Origin: Chara braunii
Lineage: Eukaryota > Streptophyta > Charophyceae > Charales > Characeae
Length of the DNA: 64,000 bases
NCBI GenBank assembly: GCA_003427395.1
Contig: BFEA01000001.1
Span: forward strand, 2,170,941 to 2,234,940
Direction of reading: 5' to 3'
The notes beneath the pieces were generated by a model. That model did no database searches, was not told where the DNA came from, and saw nothing but the letters and a program-made list of their open reading frames with translations. Below are positions 48,957 through 58,470 of this stretch, piece after piece (positions within the stretch are counted from its first letter, which is position 1; the number at the start of each line of letters is the position of its first letter). Position numbers and translations under genes: made by a program.

Positions 48957-49150
48957 TGGATAGATACGAGGTCAGGTGGCGAGGGTGTGAGGCAGAGAGG
49001 GATGGAGGGAGGGAGGGAGGGAGGGAGGGAGGGAGGAACGGATGGAGGGATGGATGGAGGGATGAAGGGGCGGACGGATGGATGAACGGAGGGAGGGAGG
49101 GATGGATGGGATGGATGGATGAGAGAGGGAGATGGGTGGGTGGATGAGAG
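48957..49150. repeat. GGAG/GGAT tetranucleotide tract
   Basis: 'ggatggagggagggaggg...' purine-rich low-complexity sequence. Confidence 0.85.
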
Positions 49151-50540
49151 TGGAGTATAAAGAACCGAGTAGAGTAGAGTGTACAGTAGACAGTAGAAAG
49201 TATAGAGGAGAGCGAGTAGAGTGGAGCAGCATGGAGTAGAGTAGAATAAAGTAGAGAGGAGAGGAAAAAGGAGGAGAGGAGTCGAGTGGGGAAGAAAAGA
49301 GTGGAGAGTAGAGAGCAAAGGAGAGAGTATGCCTTAAAAGGTCGACGTAGAGTAGAGTAGTAGAAGAGAAGAGTAAAGTAGAGTGGAGTGGAGCATAATG
49401 GAGTAGCGTGGAGTGGAGCATAATGGAGTAGAGTGGAGTGGAGCATAATGGAGTAGTGTGGAGTAGAGCGGACTGGAGCATAANNNNNNNNNNNNNNNNN
49501 NNNNNNNNNNNNNNNNNNNNNNNNNNNNNNNNNNNNNNNNNNNGCGGACTGGAGCATAATGGAGTAGCGTGGAGTGGAGCATAATGGAGTAGAGTGGAGT
49601 GGAGCATAATGGAGTAGTGTGGAGTAGAGCGGACTGGATTGGAGTGGAGTAGAATAGAGTAGAGTACAACAAAGTATGGGAGAGCAGAGGAGAGCAGAGC
49701 AAAGGTGAGCCGAACAGAGTCGAGCAAGGTCGAGTAGAGCAGAGCAGAGTTTAGTAGAGTGGAGCGGAGATGAGCGGAGTCGTGCAGAGTGGCATGGAGT
49801 GGGGTGGAGTGGACCGGAATGGAGTGGAGCGAAGGGGAGGGGAGTGGAGTGGAGTGGGATGGAGGGGACCAGATCGAAGGGGAGGGGACAGGAGGGGAGA
49901 GGAGTGGAGTAGAGGGGAGTTCAGCAGACAGGAGTGGAGCGGAGCGGAGGAGAAGGGAGTGGAGGGGAGGTGAGCAGAGTGGAGTGTAATGGAGTGGAGC
50001 CGAGCCGAGCAGAGTAGAACGGAGGGGAGGAGAGCGGAGGAGAGCGGACCATAGCATACCAGAGCAGACCGGAGCGGACCAGAGAGAAAGAGGAGTAGAG
50101 TAGGAGTGGAGTAGGAAAGGATAAGAGGAGGAATGGAGCAGTGTAGGAGAGGAGTAGAGTAGGTGAGGAGGAGTAGGAGTAGAGTAGAGTAGAGTAGGAG
50201 CGAGCCGAGCGGAGTGGAGTGTAATGGAGTGGAGCCGAGCCGAGGAGAGTAGAACAGAGGGGAGGATAGTGGAGGAGAGCAGACCCGAGCGGACCGGAGA
50301 GAAAGAGGAGTAGAGTAGGAGTGGATTAGAGTAGGAATTGAGCAGCGTAGGAGAGGAGTAGAGTAGGAGTAGAGTAGATTAGGAGTAGTGGAGTGGAGTG
50401 GAGCAGCAGTGGAGCTGGAGTGCAGCAAAGGTGGACTAGAGGAGACTAACGACTGAGTGGAGTAGAGGAGTTGAGTAAAGTACAAGTAGAGTAGAGTAGG
50501 AGCAGAGTAGGATTCGAGCAGGAGTAGAGTAAAAGTCAAA
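49150..50540. repeat. Pentamer-type purine satellite (GGAGT/AGAGT)
   Basis: About 1.4 kb of degenerate five-base units (ggagt, agagt, ggagc, agcat and kin) with higher-order blocks such as 'gagcataatggagtag'. Because the period is 5 and stop codons are rare in the pyrimidine strand, the minus strand has open frames of over 250 codons. These are Ser/Leu/Pro artefacts, not genes. Confidence 0.85.
49484..49543. other. Assembly gap (60 N) within satellite
   Basis: Run of N flanked by near-identical sequence on both sides. Confidence 0.98.
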
Positions 50541-51390
50541 TTTTACGCGTTCAATGAGCAGGTCATACCACTTTATTAGTTGATATGCGGAAAGTGATTC
50601 ACACCGCCTGGCAACTTCAGTTTTTTGTGACAAATCGGGGAACCCTAAACTGCATTTATTTCCTAGATCCGCAAAGAAACTGTGTCACGTATCTCATGAC
50701 TTTTCCTCGGTCTTGCCAATAATAGCTTATTTATTTTTGTCATGTGTTATTTTATGAATTTTTTGTTAGTAAAGGGATAGCACGACTTTGAAACAACATA
50801 TTTGTATTTTGACTATAACCACTTTTGTGAGGAACGTGTCCTCGGGGGCCTTTAGACAACATGCATATGTTCTACCTGTGGGCCCCCAGCAAACCTCGTG
50901 CCCGCCCCAAGTGAAGGCGGGCCTGTCTCTTCACGAGAAGCCTCTATCTCAAAATTTTCCAATAGGGATCTCAGCCAGTTGCTGTACGACAGTTGGTTGA
51001 AGTACGGCCTTAAGCCTTACCCTGGACTCCCCAGAGGAAAGCAACTGCGTCAGGCAGTTGAGCACAGGGGCCGGGTGGTTGTGCCCTGGGCACACGCTTG
51101 TTGAGGCCGATACATCACGAAGCAGCCGCAGGCCAACAAGAAAGCAGCATTGTTGCTGTATCTGCTCGTGAACCAGTGCAAATACAGCAAACAGTCGGAG
51201 TCTGGAAAATACTGGGTCTGCCCAGCTGCAAAGGGCCCAGACCCTCAATTGCCGAAGAAGGGCATGGGCGCAGGTACTGGGGCCCGACAAAAAGCTACTG
51301 GAAACCTCAACGACCAGGCCCACACAGCCCAGCAGCGGCTGCCACTTCCATATAGGAAGCAGGGCAGCTAGGGGGAGGTATTCTGGTCAA
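50541..51390 (+). other. Unrecognised coding-like remnant
   Basis: AT-rich to about 50830. Then a protein-like reading: FSNRDLSQLLYDSWLKYGLK, PGLPRGKQLRQAVEHRGRVV, VPWAHAC (to about 51104), and in another frame AALLLYLLVNQCKYSKQSES, GKYWVCPAAKGPDPQLPKKG (to about 51270). It has a Cys/Trp pattern that could bind metal, but I do not recognise the family. It looks like a broken transposon or gene fragment. Confidence 0.35.
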
Positions 51391-51831
51391 TGTTGGCATT
51401 GCGAACACGCTGCCACGCTAGCATGCAAGTGTCTGCATTGCGCAGCTACTGGCTGGGGCGCGCACGGGCGCTGCAGGGCAGCGGGGCACTAGCGGCCATA
51501 GCAGGGCTGCAGGGCGCGAGGTAGGTGAAGGGCGACAAGGGGGGGTCTTGAGAAGGAGGCGCGGAGAGTGGACATGTACATTGGTCTTTATAGTCCAAGT
51601 GATCCTGTTGCATGAACGTAGGTAGGGTAGATAGGCAAGTGGAGTAGGCTGGGCGTTATGCACCAAACAGAGAGGAGCGACATTGAATACTACGTTGGTG
51701 TGGCCTGAGGGCTTGAACATTGGCTCACGAGTTCATTGTATTGCTCTAATTTGGATGGAATCCTGGTGCATTTGAGCTCTCTGCTTGTACATGACTATCT
51801 AGACTTGTACGTGATTTTGCAACTCCTTGCA
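51391..51831 (+). mobile_element. 5' LTR followed by primer-binding site
   Basis: Starts near TGTTGGCATTGCG and ends CCTTGCA, four bases before a tRNA primer-binding site. The start is approximate. A gag-like remnant lies downstream on the same strand. Confidence 0.5.
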
Positions 51832-51834
51832 ATT

Positions 51835-51846
51835 TGGTATAAGAGC
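51835..51846 (+). promoter_or_regulatory. Primer-binding site for initiator tRNA-Met
   Basis: TGGTATAAGAGC, one base off TGGTATCAGAGC, the usual complement of the initiator tRNA-Met 3' end used by plant LTR retrotransposons; followed by TGGTTCGAG. Confidence 0.6.
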
Positions 51847-51849
51847 TGG

Positions 51850-53200
51850 TTCGAGATCGCCTATCTGCCACCGGCGACATTGTTACTTGGTGCGCTGACG
51901 ATGCTTCTGTGCAGTGAGGATACATTGGCTGGCTTGAATGTGCGACACCCGGGTAGAGGGGTGAGTCGCAAGAAGGTTGTGGCGACAGCGTGGGAGCTGT
52001 GGCGATATCGGATGTTATGTATGATGATGAGAGCATGCTGATGTGGCATTTTGGGTGAGGTGGCACTGCATTGCGTTGTGGGTGGTACCAAAGCTACGAC
52101 CGGTCATCGATATGCACATTGGCTCAATTGGTAAGAAATTTGTGGTTGGGGGCAGCTATCTCCAGGTATGTTGTTCCCTTACCTTATCTACCCTCTCAAT
52201 CTCTTATTACCATGAGGAAGTGAGTCCAACCTTGGGTGTCCTCTTTTCGGGAGGAATCGTGAGCACTCTACCTCGAGAGGCAACATTCTTCCCGGTGGCG
52301 CATCTGATAGGAGAGGGCGGTGCCTTTGAAGGGCCCTGGTCGAAGCACGGGTCATGGTCACCATGCCAACCCATGGGAGTAGTACACGCAGGCCAATGCT
52401 GCTTTGCCCTTCAAGGCTCTTTGCTGCGCTGATAGAGGGGTGTGCGGACTGACCAGTTGTATGCAGACGCTTACCAGACCATCCAAAACGTTTATGGCGG
52501 GGTTGTGAACTTTCCACTGGCTGTGATCGTCGTCCTGTCTGCGACGTTAAATAATTCTTGAGGACCTTGGGGGCTGTCCTTAAACTGCCTCTTCATCAGC
52601 CAAATCAGTCAGATGTAAGGCTCGTTGCGAGCGAGGATAAAGAAAGGGCAGTACTGGTCATAAGCATATCCCTGGGCACAGGGATGGGCTGTTAATGCAC
52701 ACCTTAGACACCAATGCTTGATGATGCAGACAGGCACGTTGGATACAGGGGAGGGAGATTCCAATTGACGTTCACCTGGCATACCCATTGTGCATACATC
52801 CGCTCACACGATTTATTTTTATTTTTGACTAGTTGGTGGACAGACTGCTGACACCTAACAGACAGCCTAGATTAGTACTGTAGTGTTCTACCATAGCCAG
52901 TTTTTATCGAAGCTGCTGTGTGTGAAACTAATCAGAATAGGAGAAGATCATGTGTACAGTTTGTGTTCATGCTGTTGATACCACTTGAACTAGTAGCCTA
53001 AGCAACTTATTGAATATTTATTCATTTTTATTATTCAACTTGGTCAGACACACGTTGTGGTAGGCCCCAATGAGGGCAGTACTGCAGACAATGTCTACCT
53101 AGCCGATGAGTGGACCAGGCAGTGGTGAGGACAGATCTGCAGGAAGGACGGGAACACATCAGGAGTCCCTTAGGATTCCAACAATGCACCAAGCTTTTCC
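51850..53200 (+). other. Leader region of LTR element, unassigned
   Basis: Lies between the primer-binding site and the gag-like remnant. No domain or long clean frame is seen. A 129-codon plus frame at 52043-52432 has no recognised motif. Confidence 0.35.
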
Positions 53201-53212
53201 CCTTGGGGAGAG

Positions 53213-54180
53213 ATGGCTCTGCGACAGGAAGCAGTAGATGAACGCTTACAAAGGGCTTGGGAAGTGGCAGCAGCAGCCGAGCAAACGCTTGCAGCGACAA
53301 CAGCCATTGTAGCAGCTATGGCTACTTCAGCTGCTACCTCAGCGGCTACATCTAGTTAGATGAGCGTAGGCATGCCGCACACTTCGCAGACCACATCCAG
53401 CACAGTGGCAACAAGCAGTTCTTCCAGTCAGATGGCGGGCTCACAGTACAGCTCGCCACCTCCACGCATAGAGAAGCCATTGAACTCCAGCAAGTGGAGT
53501 TGATCCGCTGACGGTTAGAGAAGGAACTTAGAGAAGCTACTGAAAGAGAAACAGAGATTAAATTTAGGAAAACTAGACTAGAGAATAGGAAGCCAGTCAA
53601 AGCTGTTGTAGAAAGGTTAGATGGCGCTGTCATTGATGACAACACGCGGATCCTCAAGGCAGGTCTCCTGTCCATGCATGCATACACGGACAACAAACCG
53701 GATGCTATCCAGGACACCCTTATACTGAGCACCATGCAAGGAATGGGAAGAGCTTTTCCATCTCGAACAGGTGGGCCCAGTTTCCGGCCTCCAGTTTTCC
53801 CATTGAGGGTTTCCTCACCGGTGATGACTAGTTCTACTATGTCTCAGTTTAGCAGTTCACCAAGCGGTACGTCAGCAGCAACAGAGCAGATTGTTGCTTC
53901 TTTTTCTGGATCAGCCGCTGGTGCTACACAACAGCTGGTCACACCAGTGGGTCAAGGCAAAGAGGCCTCGGGTAGAGGAAGAGGTGATCACTGCCGCCTC
54001 GTATTTGGAGGGTTCGGCAGCTCGACGGCTTGATGGATGACTAGCCTCAAGGGGGTTCGACATGCGCATTAATGATTGGGCTAAGACCCATACCTTAGAG
54101 AGCTTTATGTAGTTGGTAGAAACATGATGGCACAACCCGCAGCAGGCCCAGCAGGCCACTGACGCGTTGACCCAGCTTCA
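53213..54180 (+). pseudogene. Gag-like protein of LTR element (broken)
   Basis: Starts MALRQEAVDERLQRAWEVAA and an Ala-rich helix, then a stop at 53357. A charged helix follows (KELREATERETEIKFRKTRL), then KPVKAVVERLDGAVIDDNTR, a Ser/Thr-rich linker, and the capsid-type motif RPRVEEEVITAASYLEGSAA, RGFDMRINDWAKTHTLESF, ATDALTQLHA in a later frame (53961-54182) with three stops. The AASYLEGSAAR stretch resembles Ty3/gypsy gag. No zinc knuckle or pol is seen after it. Confidence 0.5.
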
Positions 54181-54182
54181 TG

Positions 54183-54960
54183 CATGCGCGCTCTCTCTCA
54201 CTTCCTCTCTCTCTGGCCCTCCTCTTCATGCATGCACTTTCTCTCCCTCTCTTTCGCCCTCTACTTGAAGATCTTGACTTTGGATACATCCGCCGCTACT
54301 CAGCTCTACCACCTACTACTAAGCTGTGCGGTTATGGCTGCCTTCCTTCCTCAGTGCAGCGCTGCTCAGCCAGGGCCCTAGCGCTAGCCACTCACAGATA
54401 CCGCACAAGCGCCAGCAGCACTTCCACACTTCTTGCGAATGAGCAATCTGTCTAAAGTGTGGCTGGCCAGTCCTTATATTGGCTTGGACTGAGCCTTGAC
54501 TCGTCTCAGCCTCTGCTTCACTTGCTTGACTTGGGCCTGGTACCAATTGCCCACGGCCTTTTTGCTTCAGAATGTTGAGGCCCGGTACGTTCCTGGGTTT
54601 TCCTTGGTGTGCTGCTGCTTCCGGGTCTGTGGAACGTGACCCTTGACTGTGAGTCGTGACCCTTGCCTGTGGAACATGACCTTTGGCTGTGACACGTGAC
54701 TTTTGCCTGTGCAACGTGACTTTTAACTGTGGGATGTGACTTCTGCCTATGGGATGGACTGTTCACTGGGTACCTGTTGGACTTCACCTCTGCGGTACCC
54801 GACGTAGCCTTTCTGAAGCTGACCGACCTGGCCTTTTCCAGCCTGGGAACTTTGACCCTCAGATTCGAATTTGGGGTCTGCTTCGTGGAATGTCTTTCAT
54901 TGTGCCCTTTGCCTAGGGATTCAAGTTGAAATATTTCAACAACTGAACTTGGTTCTCCTT
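54183..54960. other. Unassigned sequence, CT-rich then a 20-bp repeat
   Basis: Begins with CT-rich low complexity (54190-54270). On the minus strand AATATAAGG near 54470-54480 resembles a TATA box. The 20-bp repeat at 54628-54747 is listed separately. No gene is recognised. Confidence 0.35.
54628..54747. repeat. 20-bp tandem repeat, six units
   Basis: Units of the form TGTGGAACGTGACCCTTGAC, all exactly 20 bp, starting at 54628 and every 20 bases to 54728. Confidence 0.9.
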
Positions 54961-54966
54961 TCAGAA

Positions 54967-57400
54967 TCAGGCTGAGGAGATAGGAAAAACGAAGGGAAAA
55001 GGAAGACAAGAAGAAGATAAGAAAAAAGAAAGAAAAAAAGAAAAAAAGAAAAAAAGAAAAAAAGCCAAAAGGAAAGAAGAAAGAAAAAACAGAAAGAAAC
55101 CGAATGTCCACATTTCCTCCCTTGACACCTCTGCTCCTTCAATTGTCCGTGTGCATCTGCGTTTCCAGATGACCCAGAAAGCCAGTTTTCTGAGTAGATT
55201 GAACCAGACTTCCTTGTTGCCACTGAGATTCCTGGGAGTGTTAGAGAGGAGTAGGATTGTTAGAGGGGAGGTGTTTGGCGGTGGAGATGAAAAGAGGGTG
55301 GACCAAAGGTACCGAACTTTGTTCCAGATCCAGTTTACTGCAGGACAGTAGAGGAGGCAATGGGGGATGTCTTCTGTTGTGTTGTTGTTGCACAAGGCGC
55401 AGAGTTCTGAGCTTTCTGGGTCTGAGCGTCTCCTTCTTTTGTCGAGCCATTGATTGATCGGGAGGGCTGCGTGTGCTAGGAGCCACTGCATGCTGCGGAT
55501 TCTGGCTGGCCTAATAAGGAGGTATTTGGTCCAGGGAATGGTGCATGGGGTCGAGGGGTCTAGATTCAGGATGTTCTGCAACCCGAGGTCGTAGCCGAAT
55601 TTCACGTCGTATTCGGAAATTGTTCTTGATTTCCTTTCGGAGCCTTGATTCTACCTCCACTCTTTAGGGTCGAATTCCAGGTCCTCGATACTGAGTTCTG
55701 GCTGGAATATGACCCATGGTCTGTTCTGGGTGACTCTGACCTTTTTGAGGAGGAAGGTTTCTAGTTGCTCTGCTTGAGGGGCCTCGTTCTGGATTTCCAG
55801 TTCCTGAAGACTGTGTTTGGAGATGGGGTAAGATAAGAATCTGGCTCGGTAGCTGGGGGAATCTGATCTAGAGATGAAGCAATAGGCTCTCTCGGGCGGA
55901 GTCTGGGAGACTAGTAGGCCCCAATCACCTGATTTCCACGTGAATCTTTCTCTTTGGAGAGTTATCCATTGAGTGGGGATGCTCTGATGTATCGCTGCTA
56001 GATTAGTTTCCAATGAGTGGCATCCCCTAAGGGGGGTTCGGAGCTCTTGGCTCGTCAGCCAGTCTTCTCGATCTGTAGACCATAAATGCTTGATCTGCCA
56101 TACTCCTCTCTCCACCCAGGTCAGCCACTTACGGTCTTTCGCGCGGAGGGTCCAGGGATTACCCTCTGCATCTTTTATCCATGGGTTGCTGAAGAGAGGC
56201 TGCCTGAGGACTTCCTCTTTGTTTTTCGGCGCGCCAATTTTGTTGGGCATCAGTCGACGCCACGCTTTCAGGGTCGGCGTCCAGTAGGGGTTGGGTGAGG
56301 GGGTAGGCTGACTGGTCTGCTGTTGCTGCACTCTCCTGACTGTCCTCCCTGTTTCGATTGACCACTCTTTGGCCATGATCCAGAAGAGGCCCTGCATGTT
56401 GGGTGGAGACTTTACTGGTGCCAGGTTTCTTATGCTGTCTAGGGCCATTTTCGTCCAGGGGAGAAATTGTTTGGTTAGGATCTTCATAATCCATTTCATC
56501 TGGAGGGCGATTGTTTCCTGTTTTGGGTCTATAATGCCCAGGCCTCCTTGCGGTTTTCTAGTGACTAGTTGCCATGCGACCTTGTTTATGCACGTGGTCC
56601 GGTTAGGGTCCCCCGTCCACAGGAAGCATCTGACCCTAGCCTTCAGAGTCTTGAGGTCGTCATCAGGGGGGGACCAAATGGAAGCCATATACCATAGGGT
56701 AGAGAATATTGCCGTGTTTATGATTAGTGCTCTTCCGAACAGCGATGCCTGGGCTCTCTTACACGGGGCAAGGCGAGCTATTGCCTTCGCTATTAAATTA
56801 TGTCCCATCCCCGACCATGTGCCGACCTTGTTGACCATGATACCCAAGTACCGAAGTGCTTGGTCGCCCGTGGACCATGACATGGGAGTGGATGGATCCG
56901 GAGGTTGAGGGGGGGTGCCCTCTGCTAACCACCAGCCTTCAGTTTTAAGCCAGTTCACCTTCATTTCTGATGCGAGCCGAAAGGCCTCCATGGCTCTGAC
57001 GAGGGCCTGGAAGGAGGAGTTATTCGCCCTAATGAGGACCGTGAGGTCGTCCGCGAACATCAGCGCAGTGGGAAGAGAAGTCATGTAGGGGGTTGTAATT
57101 TTGTTCTGTGAGGCGATCTATCGAGGGGTCCTTACGAAGGAACGAGGCTATGGCTTCCATGATGAACAGGAAAATAGGGGGGCCGAGTGGGTCACCCTGG
57201 CGTACGGACCTCGATATCAGATAGGAGTCGGATAGTATTCTGTTAATCTGGACTCTTCCAGTGGCATTGTCATAAAGAATTCTGACCCATTCCCTGAACT
57301 TCGGACCAACTCCCATCTTCTCCGTGCAGTTATGGAGGAAGTCCCAGTTAACTTGATCGTAGGCTTTTTCAAAATCAAAGAACAGGATAGCATGGTGGAG
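54967..57400 (-). pseudogene. LINE reverse transcriptase polyprotein (one stop, one frameshift)
   Basis: From 57400: LGLHHAILFFDFEKAYDQVNW, then VGPKFREWVRILYDNATGRV, SDSYLISRSVRQGDPLGPP, a frameshift near 57095, then SLPTALMFADDLTVLIRANN (catalytic FADD). The next 477 codons are open and include ASLFGRALIINTAIFSTLWY, RCFLWTGDPNRTT, PQGGLGIIDPKQETIALQMK. A TAG at about 55651 interrupts DPKEWR, but the same frame continues 212 codons with SELCALCNNNTTEDIPHCLL, a CCHC-type zinc cluster, and FWVIWKRRCTRTIEG. Where this LINE has TAG the other copy has Trp, so a point mutation is likely. Confidence 0.8.
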
Positions 57401-57410
57401 ACCGAGATTC
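54967..57410 (-). mobile_element. Second L1-type LINE, 5' truncated
   Basis: Minus-strand RT to C-terminus in order, better preserved than the LINE at 10622-14010 and clearly related to it (shared FDPKEW, VWRQ/LWRG-type blocks and C-terminal WKRRCT). It ends in a long A/G tract on plus (54985-55095), read as a T/C-rich 3' end on the coding strand. Endonuclease and ORF1 are absent. Confidence 0.75.
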
Positions 57411-58009
57411 GGGCCAGGTGGCGGAAAATATCCTCATCCATGACGCACAGACCGGAAAAGCACACGATCAGAAGAAGAACTTTCCTGAGAAACTGGCTGT
57501 TAAAGGGCAAGATCGCCACCATAGCGGAGAACAGGCTGATATGGAAAAGGTGGCACCAGGCGTAGCCGCAGAGAAACGGAATTCCGACTGGTCCACGAAG
57601 GATGAACAGGACAAACGCAGGGTGACAAGCAAGACAGTCGAGGGGTCAGTTTGGAAGAAGGGGACAAAGAAGGCAATCCCGAGAAGGACAAAATGAGGCT
57701 TTAGTCTCAGATTGACAGACATCTCTCCCAGTTTCTTGTGCTTTAATGCCTATTCGACAGAAGCAACAGGGCTTCTGAGAGGAAAACGAGGGTAGGGCAA
57801 GCTGACAGTCAATCCTCCCAAGGAGGAGTAATCAATGCTGGTCAGGGTTCCTTCGGCCAGACGGAAGGAAGCGTGAGTGTGTCTCATGATGTATACAATT
57901 TTGACTTGCCGGGGGAATAGGAACCGGACTGACGCTCTCCAGAATGGACATGGAGCCAGGGCCATAAGGACCTGTAAAAAAAANAAAAAAAAAAAAAAAA
58001 AAAAAAAAA
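57411..58009 (+). mobile_element. Poly(A)-ended segment, possible retrocopy
   Basis: Plus-strand sequence ends in a run of about 34 A (57976-58009, one N at 57984). Upstream lies an open, lysine-rich frame (57418-57696: AENILIHDAQTGKAHDQKKN, SVWKKGTKKAIPRRTK, stop) and a 3'-UTR-like stretch of about 280 bp. No AATAAA is seen near the tail. It may be a retroposed mRNA or a SINE/LINE tail. The protein is not recognised. Confidence 0.35.
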
Positions 58010-58014
58010 CCGAA

Positions 58015-58470
58015 TGTAATGACCCGCCATAACACAGACTGAGAACGCTGCTGATTTCTGAAGTTCTGCCGATGGAATGGATGCCTTGCTGAGATTCCCT
58101 CGTTCTGTATGTGTGCGTGCTTGTTGACCTGCGTGTCTGTCTGAGTGTTTGTCGGCATGACTGTGTGTGTGACCCGCAAGGGCACTTGCTTGTTCGGGAG
58201 GCCTGTAGGGCCGATACTTATCTGTAGCCGTGATATTGAGGGTTGCAGCAGGGAAAACACTCAAGTAGCGGAGCCAGAGGTCCCCGACACTTAGAGCAGC
58301 GGAAATTCTTGCGTGTATACCGTTCCACCACCCGCTGACGTTTACAGAGTTGAGCCTGTTCTGGAAGTAGCAGGTAGGCTGGTACCACACCCAATAGAAG
58401 TAGATGTACTGGGTACTCGAGGCCGAGCAGAAGAAGACAAAGTTGGCATTTTTAGAGGCCCGGTAGAGTT
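58015..58470 (+). mobile_element. LTR, TGTAATGACCCGCC family (copy 3, 5' part)
   Basis: Begins TGTAATGACCCGCCATAACA and follows the 6883 copy through 'gtgtgtgacccgcaaggg', 'tgagggttgcagcagggaaa' and 'tagaggcccggtag'. Similarity stops at about 58470 and the rest of the LTR resumes at about 61600. Confidence 0.7.

Noticed and set aside
48940-50540. Long minus-strand open frames (up to 361 codons) rich in Ser, Leu and Pro
   Set aside because: They arise from the GGAGT-type satellite, whose pyrimidine strand rarely contains stops. They also run across the N gap and shift freely between frames.
51585-51598. CTTTATAG considered as a plus-strand TATA box of the LTR at 51391
   Set aside because: It reads as a TATA box (CTATAAAG) only on the minus strand, opposite to the orientation implied by the primer-binding site.
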